Shown: positions 17,482 through 30,080, counted from the stretch's first letter. The stretch is DNA of 64,000 bases from Alphaproteobacteria bacterium (GCA_013298565.1 JAAFIC010000005.1:1-64000), one strand, 5' to 3'. The notes: generated by a model not told the origin, from the letters alone. Numbers and translations: made by a program.

Positions 17482-18141
17482 ATGGGAGCTTTTTTTCGCC
17501 ACGAACTGCGGCTGGCGCTGCGCCAAGCGTCGGACCTCATACCGGTGCTGATTTTCTTTGTGCTGGCGGCAACCCTCTTCCCGCTCGGTGTTGGGCCGGA
17601 ACCTGTGCTGTTAGGCCGTATCGCCAGCGGTATCGTCTGGGTTACGGCGCTGCTCGCCGCCATGCTGTCGCTCGACCGGATGTTCGAGGCCGATTATGCC
17701 GATGGCACGTTGGAGTTGCTCGCGCTCTCCCCCCAGCCGCTTGCCATGCTGGCCGCCACGAAAATCGCCGTGCATTGGCTTACCACAGGGTTGCCGCTGC
17801 TGCTGCTCTCGCCCTTGCTCGGCGTGATGTTGAACCTGCCGGGGGAAGCCTACGGCGCGCTTTTGCTCTCGATGCTGCTCGGCACGCCCTGTCTCAGCCT
17901 GATCGGGGCGATTGGCGCGGCGGTGACGCTGGGGGCGCGGCGCGGCGGGGCGCTGGTACCGCTGCTGGTGCTGCCGCTGGTGCTGCCCGTGTTGATCTTC
18001 GGCGTTAGTGCGGTTGAAGGCGCGGCAACCGGCCTCGGCGCAGGCCCGGCGCTGCTGATTTTGGGGGCGTTGTTGGCCGTCACACTGCCGCTCGCGCCGC
18101 TGGTGGTTGCGGGAGCATTACGGTTGGGTGTGAGTGATTAA
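17482..18141 (+). CDS. ccmB: CcmB heme export / cytochrome c maturation membrane subunit
   Basis: A 219-residue integral membrane protein with about six hydrophobic segments. The N-terminal phrase RHELRLALRQASDLIPVLIFFVL split by the family FPLGVGPEP loop, and LFEADYADGTLELLALSP-like sequence (FEADYADGTLELLAL), identify CcmB, part of the CcmABCD complex for holo-CcmE release. ccmA usually lies directly upstream and ccmC downstream; neither is present here. A GTG at 17479 precedes the chosen ATG. A strong hairpin terminator follows. Confidence 0.9.
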   Translation: MGAFFRHELRLALRQASDLIPVLIFFVLAATLFPLGVGPEPVLLGRIASGIVWVTALLAAMLSLDRMFEADYADGTLELLALSPQPLAMLAATKIAVHWLTTGLPLLLLSPLLGVMLNLPGEAYGALLLSMLLGTPCLSLIGAIGAAVTLGARRGGALVPLLVLPLVLPVLIFGVSAVEGAATGLGAGPALLILGALLAVTLPLAPLVVAGALRLGVSD

Positions 18142-18147
18142 ACAAAA

Positions 18148-18175
18148 ACCCCCGCCGGATCGCCCCAGCGGGGGT
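18148..18175. terminator. Bidirectional terminator between ccmB and sucB
   Basis: ACCCCCGC (18148-18155) pairs with GCGGGGGT (18168-18175) around a 12-base loop. It is preceded by AAACAAAA and followed by CTTCT, so it can serve the convergent ccmB and sucB transcripts. Confidence 0.8.
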
Positions 18176-18192
18176 CTTCTGAACCGTTGCGC

Positions 18193-19398
18193 TTACACGT
18201 CGAACAGTAGGCGGCGCGGGTCTTCGATCAGATCCTTCACTCTCACGAGGAAGGTAACGGCTTCGCGGCCATCAATGATGCGGTGATCGTAGGACAGCGC
18301 CAGATACATCATCGGGCGGATTTCGATGCGGTCGCCCGCCTTGTCCGAAATCACCATCGCGCGCTTCTGGATTTTGTGCATCCCCAGAATACCGGACTGC
18401 GGCGTATTCAAGATCGGCGTGGACAGCAGCGAGCCATAGACCCCGCCGTTGGAAATAGTGAAGGTGCCGCCTTGCAAATCTTCCAGCGCCAGCTTGCCGT
18501 CGCGGGCGCGCTTGCCGAGTTCGGCGATCTTCTTTTCGATGTCGGCAAAACCAAGCGAATCGGCATCCCGCAACACGGGGACGACGAGGCCCTGTTCGGT
18601 CCCCACCGCAACGCCGATGTCGTAGTAGTTCTTATAGACGATTTCATCGCCGTCGATTTCGCCGTTGACCGCCGGAAGCTCTTTCAGCGCGGCGATACAA
18701 GCCTTCACGAAGATCGACATAAAGCCCAGCTTTACACCGTACTTCTTTTCAAAGGCTTCATTATACTGCGCGCGGAAGGCCATCGCCGCCGACATATCCA
18801 CCTCGTTGAAGGTGGTGAGAATGGCGGCAGTGTTTTGCGCTTGCTTCAGACGTTCGGCGATCCGCTTGCGGAGGCGCGTCATCCGCACGCGCTCGTCACG
18901 CGGGCCAGAGACAACCGAAGCCGAGGCCGCAACCACGGTAGCAGGAGCCGCGCCAACTTTCGCCGCCAGCGCATCCAGCACGTCGCCCTTGGTCACGCGC
19001 CCCTCTTTGCCGGACCCCGGAATGGCGGAGGCCGACAGGCTGTTCTCGGTAATCAGCTTGGCCGCTGCCGGAAGCGGCGCGTGTGTGGTCGCTGGGGCAG
19101 CCGCCGGGGCTGCAACCGGGGCACGGGCTACTGCGGGGGCCGCCGTGGGCTTGGCCGCGCCATCACCGCCGATGATACCGAGAAGGGCCGCGACGCCAAC
19201 GGTCACACCTTCTGCGGCCACAATATCGGTCAGCGTTCCCGCTGCCGGGGCGGGCACTTCCAGCGTCACCTTATCGGTTTCAAGCTCGACCAGCGCTTCA
19301 TCGGCCTTGACTTGATCGCCAACCTTCTTGAGCCACTTGGCGACCGTTGCTTCCGAGACCGATTCGCCCAGGGTGGGGACTTTGATTTCGATGGCCAT
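18193..19398 (-). CDS. sucB: 2-oxoglutarate dehydrogenase E2, dihydrolipoamide succinyltransferase
   Basis: E2 carries succinyl groups on lipoate and passes them to CoA in the 2-oxoglutarate dehydrogenase complex. The 401-residue protein has one lipoyl domain with Lys43 ([11 protein letters not shown]), an Ala/Pro-rich linker, a peripheral-subunit-binding domain (about 100-140; [20 protein letters not shown]) and the catalytic domain ending in [13 protein letters not shown] with His near 372. The ATG at 19398 is chosen over the longer frame to 19428. It is the last gene of the cluster, 82 bases after sucA; the usual downstream lpd (E3) gene is absent here. Confidence 0.97.
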   Translation of the reverse strand: MAIEIKVPTLGESVSEATVAKWLKKVGDQVKADEALVELETDKVTLEVPAPAAGTLTDIVAAEGVTVGVAALLGIIGGDGAAKPTAAPAVARAPVAAPAAAPATTHAPLPAAAKLITENSLSASAIPGSGKEGRVTKGDVLDALAAKVGAAPATVVAASASVVSGPRDERVRMTRLRKRIAERLKQAQNTAAILTTFNEVDMSAAMAFRAQYNEAFEKKYGVKLGFMSIFVKACIAALKELPAVNGEIDGDEIVYKNYYDIGVAVGTEQGLVVPVLRDADSLGFADIEKKIAELGKRARDGKLALEDLQGGTFTISNGGVYGSLLSTPILNTPQSGILGMHKIQKRAMVISDKAGDRIEIRPMMYLALSYDHRIIDGREAVTFLVRVKDLIEDPRRLLFDV

Positions 19399-19480
19399 TC
19401 TATCCTCAACCTTATCACAAAGGGGCACGCTTCAGCCGCGCCCGACCGAGTTTCGTTTTGGGCTTAGTGCCGTTCCGGGC

Positions 19481-22390
19481 TTACTCTACGGTCAGCGCGG
19501 TATTCACCAACTCTGCCTGTTCGAGAGTGTGACGCTTCATCAGGCCCGTTGCCGGCGCTGCCGCCGCAACGCGGCCCACGTAAACAGGCCGTTGCGTGGT
19601 GTGATTCACGGAAGTCAGCGCGCCTTCGATACGGCGATCCACGAAGAACCACGCGCCCTGATTTTCCGGCTCTTCTTGGCACCAAACCACATCGGCGTTG
19701 GGATATTTCGCCAGTTCATCGGCCAGCTTGCTTTTTGGGAACGGATAAATCTGTTCCAAGCGCACAATCGCCACGTCCTTTTGGCCGCGCTTGTCGCGCT
19801 CTGCCGCCAGATCGTAATAAACCTTTCCGGAGCAAATAACGACGCGCTTCACCGCGTCGTTCGCCACCAACGCGCCCTCATCACCGAGCACGCGGTGGAA
19901 GGACGAATCCGGCCCGAAATCGGCAAGGCTCGACTGGCACGCCTTGGCCCGCAGCAACGATTTTGGCGTCATGATAATCAGCGGCTTGCGGAACTCGCGA
20001 CGAATTTGGCGGCGCAGAGCGTGGAAATAGTTAGCGGGTGTGGTGAGATTACACACCTGCATATTATCTTCGGCGCAAAGCTGCAAGAACCGCTCGGGCC
20101 GGGCGGAGCTATGTTCCGGCCCCTGACCTTCGTAGCCGTGCGGCAGCAGCATGACGAGTCCCGACATGCGAAGCCACTTCGATTCCGCCGAGCAAATGAA
20201 CTGATCAATAATGACCTGCGCGCCATTAACGAAATCGCCAAACTGGCCTTCCCACAGCACCAAAGCGTGCGGTTCGGCCAAGCTGTAGCCATAATCGAAC
20301 CCAAGCACCGAGGCTTCTGCCAGCGGGCTATCAATCACTTCGTACAGCGATTGCTTGCCGACGCCGCGAATATTATTCAGCGGCTCATAGCGCGCTTCGG
20401 TATCTTGATCTATCAGCACCGAATGGCGTTGGCTGAACGTCCCGCGCCCAGAATCTTGACCCGAGAGGCGCACCGGCACGCCTTCGACCAGTAAGGTGCC
20501 AAAAGCCAGCGCTTCTGCCGTAGCCCAATCAATACCGTCGCCGGTTTCAATCGCCTGCCGCTTGGCTTCGAGCTGCCGCACGATCTTGCGGTTCACATTA
20601 TAGCCGTCGGGATAGCGCGTGAGACCGAGGCCGACCTCCGTCAACACGTCCGTCGCAACGCCGGTCGCGCCGCGCCGGTCGTCGTTCGGGGCGGTCTTCA
20701 TGCCCGTCCACTTGCCTTCCAGCCAATCGGCCTTGTTCGGCTTGTAGGATTTGGACGCCTCGAACTCCTGCTCCAGATAGTCGAAGAAGCGATTTACCTC
20801 GGCGTCGGCTTCCGTCTTGGTCATCAGCCCTTCGGCAACAAGGCGATTTTCGTAAATCTGCCGGGTTGTCGGGTGCGTCGCGATCTTACGGTACATCAGC
20901 GGCTGGGTGAACGCTGGCTCATCGCCTTCATTATGACCGTGGCGGCGATAGCAAACGATGTCGATGACCACATCGCGCTTAAACATCATGCGAAACTCAA
21001 TCGCGATGCGGGAGGCATGGACCACCGCTTCAGGATCGTCGCCATTAATGTGGAAAATTGGGGCCTGAACCGCTTTTGCCAGATCGGACGGATAGGGCGT
21101 GAAGCGCGAATAGGATGGGGCCGTCGTAAAACCAATTTGGTTATTCACGATGAAATGGATCGTGCCGCCCGTGCGGTAGCCACGCAATTCGGCCAGCGCC
21201 AGAGTTTCGGCAACAAGGCCCTGGCCCGCAAAAGCGGCATCGCCGTGCAACAGCATCGCCATAACCTTGGTGCGGTCCGTGTCGCCGCGCTGCTCTTGCT
21301 TGGCGCGCACTTTACCAACCACAACCGGATCGACGGCTTCGAGGTGGGAAGGGTTCGCGGTGAGCGATAGATGGACCATTTTGCCATCGAACTCGCGATC
21401 TGCCGAAGTCCCCAGATGGTACTTAACATCGCCCGAGCCTTGCACATCGTCCGGGCTGGCGGAATTGCCTTGAAACTCGCTGAACAAAGCCTTGAACGGT
21501 TTGGCCATCACATTCGTCAGAATGTTCAAACGGCCCCGGTGCGGCATCCCGAAGACCACCTCTTCAAGGCCCAACTGGCTACCCCGTTTCAGCACCTGCT
21601 CGATCGCGGGAACCAAGGTCTCGCCGCCCTCAAGCCCAAAGCGTTTCGTGCCAGTGTATTTCTTATCAAGGAAGCGTTCCAGCCCTTCGGTCGCAATCAG
21701 GCGCTCATAAATGGCGCGCTTGCCACGCGGGGTGAAGTCCGTCGTATTTTCGGTAACGCCTTCAATGCGCTGCTGAATCCACAGCCGCTGCTCCGGGTCT
21801 TGAATATGCATATATTCAACACCGATGGTGCGGCTATAAACCGCCCGGCAACGGGCCACAATGTCGCGCAAGGTCGCGACCTCAAACCCCAATTGACCGC
21901 CGACATAGATTTCCCGGTCGAGATCGGCACTGGTAAAGCCGTGATGCTCGATGGTGAGATCATCCACATGCTTTGGTGGCTCCAGACCCAAAGGGTCGAG
22001 CGCCGCTTCCAAATGCCCTCGAATCCGGTACGTGCGAATCAGGATCATTGCCTGAATGCTGTCGCGCGTCGCGGCCCGTAACGTGGCATTATCGAGCGTC
22101 GGTACAGCATCGTTAGCAACCGCAACCGTCTTCGCCGGGGGCTTGCTGCCCTTGGTTGGCACTGCCGCCGCCGGATCGTCTGCCCCGACGATGCGGGTGC
22201 GGGCTTTGGCCCAACTCGCGCCCTTCAACTCCCCGAGAACGGCGCGCGCATCCCCATCCAGCCCAGCGAAAAACGCCGCCCAGCTTGGATCGACCGAGGC
22301 GGGGTCGATCAAATAATGCGCGAAAACTTCGGCGATGTAGGTGGCATTGCCACCTGAGAGGAAGGAGTTCTGAGCGAGGGCGTGTGCCAT
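19481..22390 (-). CDS. sucA: 2-oxoglutarate dehydrogenase E1 component
   Basis: The thiamine-diphosphate subunit that decarboxylates 2-oxoglutarate. It is about 969 residues, the normal length. The N-terminus (FLSGGNATYIAEVFAHYL) matches the E2-binding arm of alphaproteobacterial E1o; the ThDP region has GMPHRGRLNIL and INGDDPEAV followed by DIVCYRRHGHNEGDEP; the C-terminus has the WCQEEPENQGAW motif. The ATG at 22390 is preferred to a TTG at 22396. It sits between sucD (45 bases upstream) and sucB, as in other alphaproteobacteria, and feeds succinyl-CoA to SucCD. Confidence 0.98.
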   Translation of the reverse strand: MAHALAQNSFLSGGNATYIAEVFAHYLIDPASVDPSWAAFFAGLDGDARAVLGELKGASWAKARTRIVGADDPAAAVPTKGSKPPAKTVAVANDAVPTLDNATLRAATRDSIQAMILIRTYRIRGHLEAALDPLGLEPPKHVDDLTIEHHGFTSADLDREIYVGGQLGFEVATLRDIVARCRAVYSRTIGVEYMHIQDPEQRLWIQQRIEGVTENTTDFTPRGKRAIYERLIATEGLERFLDKKYTGTKRFGLEGGETLVPAIEQVLKRGSQLGLEEVVFGMPHRGRLNILTNVMAKPFKALFSEFQGNSASPDDVQGSGDVKYHLGTSADREFDGKMVHLSLTANPSHLEAVDPVVVGKVRAKQEQRGDTDRTKVMAMLLHGDAAFAGQGLVAETLALAELRGYRTGGTIHFIVNNQIGFTTAPSYSRFTPYPSDLAKAVQAPIFHINGDDPEAVVHASRIAIEFRMMFKRDVVIDIVCYRRHGHNEGDEPAFTQPLMYRKIATHPTTRQIYENRLVAEGLMTKTEADAEVNRFFDYLEQEFEASKSYKPNKADWLEGKWTGMKTAPNDDRRGATGVATDVLTEVGLGLTRYPDGYNVNRKIVRQLEAKRQAIETGDGIDWATAEALAFGTLLVEGVPVRLSGQDSGRGTFSQRHSVLIDQDTEARYEPLNNIRGVGKQSLYEVIDSPLAEASVLGFDYGYSLAEPHALVLWEGQFGDFVNGAQVIIDQFICSAESKWLRMSGLVMLLPHGYEGQGPEHSSARPERFLQLCAEDNMQVCNLTTPANYFHALRRQIRREFRKPLIIMTPKSLLRAKACQSSLADFGPDSSFHRVLGDEGALVANDAVKRVVICSGKVYYDLAAERDKRGQKDVAIVRLEQIYPFPKSKLADELAKYPNADVVWCQEEPENQGAWFFVDRRIEGALTSVNHTTQRPVYVGRVAAAAPATGLMKRHTLEQAELVNTALTVE

Positions 22391-22435
22391 AAACAACCGG
22401 CGGGGCCGAGGCCCCGCCGCCTTCGGGTTAGAGGT

Positions 22436-23314
22436 TTATCGGGCGTTCATCAGCGACAGCATCGTGCTGCCGAGATCAGCCGGGGATTCGGCGACGGCAA
22501 TACCCGCCGCCTTCATCGCATCGACCTTAAAGTCCGCCGTGTCGTTACCACCGGAAATTACCGCACCGGCATGGCCCATCCGGCGGCCCGGCGGGGCCGT
22601 GCGACCCGCGATGAAGCCAACGACGGGCTTTTTCGTACCACAGGCTTGCAAGAACTCGACGCCGCGCACTTCCGCATCGCCGCCGATTTCACCGATCATG
22701 ATGATCCCTTCGGTCTCAGGATCCTTCACGAACAGCTCCAGCGTATCGACAAAGTTGGTGCCGTTGACAGGATCACCGCCGATACCGACGCAGGTGGTTT
22801 GCCCCAAGCCCGTCGCCGTGGTTTGCGCTACGGCTTCATACGTTAGCGTGCCGGAGCGCGAGACAATCCCGATCTTGCCGCGCTTGTGAATGTGACCGGG
22901 CATAATGCCGATCTTGCATTCACCCGGCGTGATAATGCCGGGGCAGTTCGGGCCGATCAGGCGGGTTTTGGAACCGAGCAGGGCACGCTTCACGCGGATC
23001 ATATCCAGCACCGGAATGCCTTCTGTGATGCAAACGGCCAGCTCGATTTCGGCATCAATGGCTTCCAGAATCGCGTCGGCAGCGAAGGGCGGCGGCACAT
23101 AGATCACGGTCGCCGTCGCGCCGGTTTTTGCCACCGCATCGGCCACCGTATCGAACACTGGCAGGTCAAGATGCTTCGTGCCGCCCTTACCGGGGGTCAC
23201 GCCGCCAACCATGAGGGTGCCGTAGGCAATGGCCTGTTCCGAATGGAACGTTCCTTGCGCGCCGGTAAAACCCTGGCAGATGACCTTGGTATGCTTATTA
23301 ACCAGAACAGCCAT
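22436..23314 (-). CDS. sucD: Succinyl-CoA synthetase alpha subunit
   Basis: A 292-residue subunit that binds CoA and carries the phospho-histidine of the substrate-level phosphorylation step. Visible are the CoA-binding N-terminus ([20 protein letters not shown]), [20 protein letters not shown], and the active-site stretch [11 protein letters not shown], whose His is near residue 247. It starts 2 bases after the sucC stop, so the two subunits are translationally coupled. It belongs to the mdh-sucCDAB unit. Confidence 0.98.
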   Translation of the reverse strand: MAVLVNKHTKVICQGFTGAQGTFHSEQAIAYGTLMVGGVTPGKGGTKHLDLPVFDTVADAVAKTGATATVIYVPPPFAADAILEAIDAEIELAVCITEGIPVLDMIRVKRALLGSKTRLIGPNCPGIITPGECKIGIMPGHIHKRGKIGIVSRSGTLTYEAVAQTTATGLGQTTCVGIGGDPVNGTNFVDTLELFVKDPETEGIIMIGEIGGDAEVRGVEFLQACGTKKPVVGFIAGRTAPPGRRMGHAGAVISGGNDTADFKVDAMKAAGIAVAESPADLGSTMLSLMNAR

Positions 23315-23316
23315 GA

Positions 23317-24513
23317 TTACGCGGCCTCCTTCACAGCCTTAACCACCTTGGCGGCGGCATCGGCAAGATTATCGGCAGAGAGAATCGGCAAGCCGGATTC
23401 GGCGAGGATTTTCTTGCCCAATGCGACATTGGTGCCTTCGAGGCGTACCACCAGGGGCACATTCAGGCTAATCTCGCGGGCCGCAGCCACCACGCCTTCG
23501 GCGATCACGTCGCAGCGCATGATACCGCCGAAGATATTCACCAGAATACCTTCGACGTTTTTATCACCGAGGATGATCTTAAAGGCTTGGGTCACGCGCT
23601 CTTTCGTGGCACCGCCGCCGACATCGAGAAAGTTGGCCGGCTCGCCGCCGTACAGCTTAATAATGTCCATCGTGGCCATCGCCAAACCCGCGCCGTTCAC
23701 CATGCAGCCGATATTACCATCGAGCTTAACATAGGAAAGCTGATGCTTGGCGGCTTCGGTTTCGGCGGGGTCTTCTTCGTCTTCATCGCGCAAGGCTTCG
23801 ACATCTTGATGCCGGAACAGCGCGTTATCGTCGAAGTTCATCTTAGCATCGAGGGCGATGATATCGCCCGCGCCGGTTACGACCAGTGGGTTGATTTCAA
23901 CGGTCGAGGCATCGAGATCGGTAAACGCCTTATACATCGCCGTCAGGAATTTAACACACGCCGCAACCTGCTTGCCTTCAAGCCCAAGGGCGAAAGCAAC
24001 ACGGCGACCGTGGAAGCCTTGTAGACCCGTGACCGGATCTATAGCGAGCTTCAGGATTTTTTCTGGGTGATCGTGGGCGACCTCTTCGATTTCCATGCCG
24101 CCCTCGGTGGAGGCCATCACGGTAATCCGGCTGGTCGCGCGATCTACGAGCATCCCAAGATAAAGCTCGCGCTTAATATCCGCGCCTTCTTCGATATAGA
24201 GTCGCTTGACCTCGCGGCCCTGCTCACCGGTCTGCTTGGTGACAAGCACCTGACCCAGCATGGCAGCGGCATTTTCGCGTACGTCATCGACGGATTTGAC
24301 AACGCGAACGCCGCCCTTGCCGTTCAGATCGTTCTGGAAACGGCCTGCGCCGCGACCGCCTGCGTGGATCTGCGACTTCACCACATAAACCGGGCCGCCT
24401 AGGTCTGTTGCGACCTTCGCCGCTTCATCGGGGGTGTAAGCAACCCCACCGCGCGGCACCGCAACACCGAATTTCGCCAAGAGTTGCTTGGCTTGGTACT
24501 CGTGAATATTCAT
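23317..24513 (-). CDS. sucC: Succinyl-CoA synthetase beta subunit
   Basis: A 398-residue ATP-grasp subunit. It begins [17 protein letters not shown], the standard start of the family, which fixes the ATG at 24513 rather than the longer frame to 24609. Other landmarks are [15 protein letters not shown] (nucleotide site), [20 protein letters not shown] and [13 protein letters not shown] with [16 protein letters not shown] near the C-terminus. It pairs with SucD and is the first suc gene after mdh; the 238-base gap before it may hold its own promoter. Confidence 0.98.
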   Translation of the reverse strand: MNIHEYQAKQLLAKFGVAVPRGGVAYTPDEAAKVATDLGGPVYVVKSQIHAGGRGAGRFQNDLNGKGGVRVVKSVDDVRENAAAMLGQVLVTKQTGEQGREVKRLYIEEGADIKRELYLGMLVDRATSRITVMASTEGGMEIEEVAHDHPEKILKLAIDPVTGLQGFHGRRVAFALGLEGKQVAACVKFLTAMYKAFTDLDASTVEINPLVVTGAGDIIALDAKMNFDDNALFRHQDVEALRDEDEEDPAETEAAKHQLSYVKLDGNIGCMVNGAGLAMATMDIIKLYGGEPANFLDVGGGATKERVTQAFKIILGDKNVEGILVNIFGGIMRCDVIAEGVVAAAREISLNVPLVVRLEGTNVALGKKILAESGLPILSADNLADAAAKVVKAVKEAA

Positions 24514-24751
24514 CGGTCCTCCCGTACACTGCCGCCTCACCCTTTGAGCACGCCAGCGGGTCCTAATGCCCAGGTTTCGGGCGGGAGCCATAGGCCGGAG
24601 TGTGGGCAACGCCCTGGCCTATGGACACGAAATTACAAAGTTCAGCGCAAACTGCGGACGGCGCGCACCATACCACTGCCACCCAAGCAATGAAATGCAG
24701 CTTTGTCAGGGCTGACGTGTGGCAAAACGCCGATTCGTAGCAATGTTACGC

Positions 24752-26137
<1,386 letters not shown>

Positions 26138-28405
26138 ATGACCACGCCGCAGCAAAAAAAAGTCACCGACGCCGAAGCCCTGTCCATGCACGCCAGCGGG
26201 CGGCCCGGCAAGATCGAGATAACTCCAACGAAACCGCTGGTGACGCAACGCGACTTAAGCCTCGCTTACTCCCCTGGTGTGGCCGCACCCTGCCTTGAAA
26301 TCTTCAAGTCGCCGGAAGCCGCTTACGATTATACGGCTAAGGGCAATCTTGTTGCGGTGATCTCCAATGGTACTGCCGTGCTCGGCTTGGGCGATCTTGG
26401 GGCGCTGGCTTCCAAGCCGGTGATGGAAGGTAAGGCGGTGCTGTTCAAGCGCTTCGCCGATATTGACGGTATAGATATCGAAGTCGATACGCGCGATGTG
26501 GATGAGTTTGTTAACGCCGTCCGCTATCTCGGCCCCACCTTCGGCGGCATCAATCTTGAGGATATTAAAGCGCCGGAATGTTTTATCATCGAACAGCGCT
26601 TGCGCGAGTTGATGGATATTCCGGTGTTTCACGACGATCAGCACGGCACGGCTATCGTCGCCGCCGCTGGCCTTATCAACGCGCTCGATGTTACTGGGCG
26701 CTCGTTGAAAGAGATGAAAATGGTCGTGAACGGCGCGGGGGCTGCTGCCATCGCCTGCGTCGAACTGGTAAAACTGCTGGGCGTCCCGCACGGGAATGTC
26801 ATTCTCTGCGATACCAAGGGTACGATCTATCAGGGCCGCACCGAAGGCATGAACCAGTGGAAATCGGCCCACGCGGTCCCCACCGAGGCGCGCACGTTAG
26901 AAGACGCTATGAAAGGGGCCGATGTGTTCTTCGGTCTGTCGGCCAAGGGCGCGGTGACAGCGGCAATGGTTGCCAGCATGGCCGCCAAGCCGATCATTTT
27001 TGCCATGGCCAACCCGGACCCGGAAATCACCCCGGAGGAGGTGAAGGACGTGCGCTCCGATGCTATCGTCGCTACGGGCCGGTCGGATTATCCGAACCAA
27101 GTGAATAACGTCCTCGGCTTTCCTTACATCTTCCGGGGCGCGCTCGACGTGCGGGCAACCGCGATTAACGACGCGATGAAAGTGGCTGCCGCTCACGCTA
27201 TTGCCGATCTTGCTCGTCAGCCGGTGCCGGAAGAGCTTGCGACCATCTATGCCGGGCGCAAGCTACGCTATGGGCCGGAATACATCATTCCCGTGCCGTT
27301 CGATCCGCGTTTGATTACGACAGTGCCTCCAGCGGTGGCCAGGGCCGCGATGGAAAGCGGTGTCGCCCGCAGGCCGATTGCCGATGAAAAAGCCTATGGC
27401 CGGGCGCTCGCCAGTCGTCTCGACCCAACCGCCGCTAGCTTGCAAGGCATTTTGGACCGCGTGCGCGCCAACCCGCGCCGCGTGGTGTTCGCCGAAGGGG
27501 AAGAGGAGCGCGTGATCCGTGCCGCCCTCGGGTTCCGGGCAGCGGGCTATGGTCAACCCTTGCTGGTTGGGCGCGAGCAGCGCATTCAAGAGACCATTCG
27601 GGCGGCGGGCCTTGTGGGGGCGGACGATCTTGAAATCGTCAATGCCTCCGTCACGCGCCATAACAAGAAATACACAGACTATCTCTATCATCGGCTGCAA
27701 CGACAGGGCTTTCTGTACCGGGATTGTCAGCGCATGGTGAATCAAGATCGTAATGTGTTCGGGGCTTGTATGGTTGCGTTGGGCGATGCCGATGCGATGG
27801 TGACGGGCGTTACCCGCTCGTTTGCCACGACGCTGGAAGAAGTGCGCCGGGCGGTGGATGTTCATAGCGAAGAACGGCTGTTCGGCCTTACTCTGCTGCT
27901 CTTACGGAATCACACGCTGTTCATTGCCGACACGCACGTAACGCCAGTGCCTACTGCCGAAGAACTGGCTGATATTGCCATGCAGACCGCTGCCAAAGCC
28001 CGCAGTATGGGGCATGAGCCGCGCGTGGCGCTGCTGTCCTACTCTAACTTCGGCAACCCGATGACCCATAATGGCGACCGGATTCGCGAAGCGGTAAAGC
28101 TGCTCGATCAGCGCAAAACCTACTTCGAGTATGATGGCGAAATGTCGCCTGATGTGGCGTTGGATGCCGAGTTGATGAAGCTCTATCCGTTCTGCCGCCT
28201 GTCCGGTCCGGCCAATGTGCTGGTAATGCCATCGCTGGCGGCAGCCAATATCTCGGCCAAGCTGATCCGCCAGTTGGGCGGTGGTACTGTTGTTGGGCCG
28301 ATATTGATGGGGTTGGATAAACCCATCCAGATCGTCCCGATGGGGGCGACCGCAGGCGATATTATTACGATGGCCGCTCTCGCAGCCGCCACGGCAGCCG
28401 CTTAA
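26138..28405 (+). CDS. maeB: NADP-dependent malic enzyme with phosphotransacetylase-like C-terminal domain
   Basis: A 755-residue MaeB-type enzyme. The N-terminal malic enzyme domain (about 1-430) has [15 protein letters not shown], the catalytic region [16 protein letters not shown] and the dinucleotide loop [14 protein letters not shown]. The C-terminal 320 residues resemble phosphotransacetylase ([18 protein letters not shown] ... TGPANV-like [13 protein letters not shown]) and are thought to be regulatory. It converts malate to pyruvate with NADPH production. The ATG at 26138 (MTTPQQKK) has GGGAAGAA upstream. phoR follows 20 bases later, possibly by read-through. Confidence 0.96.
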   Translation: MTTPQQKKVTDAEALSMHASGRPGKIEITPTKPLVTQRDLSLAYSPGVAAPCLEIFKSPEAAYDYTAKGNLVAVISNGTAVLGLGDLGALASKPVMEGKAVLFKRFADIDGIDIEVDTRDVDEFVNAVRYLGPTFGGINLEDIKAPECFIIEQRLRELMDIPVFHDDQHGTAIVAAAGLINALDVTGRSLKEMKMVVNGAGAAAIACVELVKLLGVPHGNVILCDTKGTIYQGRTEGMNQWKSAHAVPTEARTLEDAMKGADVFFGLSAKGAVTAAMVASMAAKPIIFAMANPDPEITPEEVKDVRSDAIVATGRSDYPNQVNNVLGFPYIFRGALDVRATAINDAMKVAAAHAIADLARQPVPEELATIYAGRKLRYGPEYIIPVPFDPRLITTVPPAVARAAMESGVARRPIADEKAYGRALASRLDPTAASLQGILDRVRANPRRVVFAEGEEERVIRAALGFRAAGYGQPLLVGREQRIQETIRAAGLVGADDLEIVNASVTRHNKKYTDYLYHRLQRQGFLYRDCQRMVNQDRNVFGACMVALGDADAMVTGVTRSFATTLEEVRRAVDVHSEERLFGLTLLLLRNHTLFIADTHVTPVPTAEELADIAMQTAAKARSMGHEPRVALLSYSNFGNPMTHNGDRIREAVKLLDQRKTYFEYDGEMSPDVALDAELMKLYPFCRLSGPANVLVMPSLAAANISAKLIRQLGGGTVVGPILMGLDKPIQIVPMGATAGDIITMAALAAATAAA

Positions 28406-28425
28406 TTGAACCGCTGGGGGTACGT

Positions 28426-29934
28426 ATGACCGACGTTCCGCGCGACGCACGCCCACCCCCCCGGCGGGACTTTACGACCGGGCCTGACGCTTTAGGTGGC
28501 ATGGGGGTGGCGGGGGAGGCGGACGCACCGATGCCGCTGCCCGACCCGCCCTTACCGTTCAACCGTATTCTGTTGGCTGTCGGTCTTCTCAGTCTGCCAC
28601 CGCTTGCCCTTTGCGGGGCGGCCCTGTGGCTAGGGTGGTTGCCGTTGGAGGCCGCTGCCCTCGCCGCCGCCGGATTGTTACTTTATTATGCGTTGCTCGC
28701 CCGCCGTCACGCACGCGCCATTTATGACCTGCGGAACTTTGCCGACGGGTTGATTGGCGGCGACCGGCCCTTGCCCGCCTCCGCCCGGCTTGGCAATCCG
28801 GCGTTTCGCGACCTTGGCTATGCGATTGCCCGGCTTTACCGCGCCAAGCGCGACCGCACCGATGAGATGGGACGCCTCGTGCAGGCGCGTGATGGGGTGC
28901 TGGATGCTGTGCCCGACCCGGTGTTCGCGCTCGACCGGCAAGGGCGGATTCTCGGGGCCAATCTGGCGGCGGTGGAAAGTTTTGGCGCGGTGATTGGGCG
29001 CGACGCCACGCTGTTGTTTCGCCAGCCCGCGATTGTCGCCGCCGTCGAGAGCGTGCTGACGAACGGGGAGGCGCGGGCGACCGCTACCCTTAGCCTCGCC
29101 CCGCCCGTCGAGCGGGAGTTTACGGTCGCGGTCCAGCGGCTTCAGTCGGTCGCGCCCGATGGCACCTGCGCGGTGCTGACCCTGCACGATGTGACCGCCC
29201 TGCGCCGGGCCGAGCAAACCCGCGTGGATTTCGTCGCCAACGCCAGCCATGAAATCCGCACGCCGCTGACCACGCTGCTGGGGTTTATCGAAACCCTGCA
29301 AGGCCCCGCAAAGAATGATCCCGCCGCTCAGGCCCTATTCCTCGATATTATGCAGGGCGAAGCGCAGCGCATGGCGCGGCTGGTGGAAGACCTGTTGTCG
29401 CTTTCGCGCATCGAACAGCATGAACACGAACATCCGACCACAACCCTGGCCCTCGGCCCCCTGCTGGAGCGGGTGATTGCAGGGCTTCAGCCGCAGGCGG
29501 ACCAGCGCCGCTCGAAAATTCGCTTAACCCTTGACGGCAGCGACACTGTGATCGGCAGTGCTGACGAGCTGGTTCAGCTCGCGCAAAATTTGATCGTCAA
29601 TGCGCTCAAATATGGCAAGGAAGGCGGTGTTGTTACAGTAACGGTGACGCGCAAACCCGCCGCGCCGCCCGCTATGCCACCGCCCACCTTTGGGGTTATC
29701 GCGATGACGATTTGCGACGATGGCGAGGGGATTCCGCGCGAACACTTGCCGCGCCTGACCGAACGGTTCTACCGGGTTGATCCCGCTCGCTCTAAATCGC
29801 AAGGCGGCACCGGCCTGGGGCTGGCGATCGTCAAGCATATCATCAACCGCCATCGCGGCAGTTTGAGGATCGAAAGCGACGTGGGGAAGGGGACGTGCGT
29901 CTATGCGTATCTGCCCGCCGCCGAACGCGGATGA
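28426..29934 (+). CDS. phoR: Phosphate regulon sensor histidine kinase PhoR
   Basis: A 502-residue membrane kinase. Two hydrophobic segments lie at about 45-95, followed by a PAS domain (about 150-255; DAVPDPVFALDRQGRILGAN), the phospho-acceptor His275 (VANASHEIRTPLTTLLGFIE) and an ATPase domain with N box NLIVNALKYGKEGG, DDGEGIPREHLPRLTERFYR and GGTGLGLAIVKHI. The gene stands ahead of the pst genes while phoB ends the cluster, an arrangement known from alphaproteobacteria. A 40-residue Pro-rich cytoplasmic N-terminus is unusual. It would phosphorylate PhoB when phosphate is low. Confidence 0.93.
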   Translation: MTDVPRDARPPPRRDFTTGPDALGGMGVAGEADAPMPLPDPPLPFNRILLAVGLLSLPPLALCGAALWLGWLPLEAAALAAAGLLLYYALLARRHARAIYDLRNFADGLIGGDRPLPASARLGNPAFRDLGYAIARLYRAKRDRTDEMGRLVQARDGVLDAVPDPVFALDRQGRILGANLAAVESFGAVIGRDATLLFRQPAIVAAVESVLTNGEARATATLSLAPPVEREFTVAVQRLQSVAPDGTCAVLTLHDVTALRRAEQTRVDFVANASHEIRTPLTTLLGFIETLQGPAKNDPAAQALFLDIMQGEAQRMARLVEDLLSLSRIEQHEHEHPTTTLALGPLLERVIAGLQPQADQRRSKIRLTLDGSDTVIGSADELVQLAQNLIVNALKYGKEGGVVTVTVTRKPAAPPAMPPPTFGVIAMTICDDGEGIPREHLPRLTERFYRVDPARSKSQGGTGLGLAIVKHIINRHRGSLRIESDVGKGTCVYAYLPAAERG

Positions 29935-29976
29935 ATAATTTTGGATTCCAGATAGTTGATACCCTAAAATTAAAGC

Positions 29977-30080
29977 GTAATACAATATTACCAACTTAAA
30001 AGACATATTTGGAATATTATACCTCGTAAATTTACCAGGATTTATTGTCATATATCCGCAACCTTTTAGTCATAAAAGAG
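29977..30080 (+). promoter_or_regulatory. AT-rich regulatory region with possible Pho box before pstS
   Basis: The 284-base gap before pstS is strikingly AT-rich up to about 30060. TGTCAT (30046-30051) and AGTCAT (30068-30073) lie exactly 22 bases apart, two turns of the 11-base PhoB repeat, with weak intervening units. A perfect inverted repeat GTAATA-CAA-TATTAC sits at 29977-29991. The Pho box call rests on half-site spacing only. Confidence 0.42.

Noticed and set aside
17220..18008. Plus-strand frame covering the LysR 5' region and ccmB
   Set aside because: It is a shadow of two real genes and has no family pattern.
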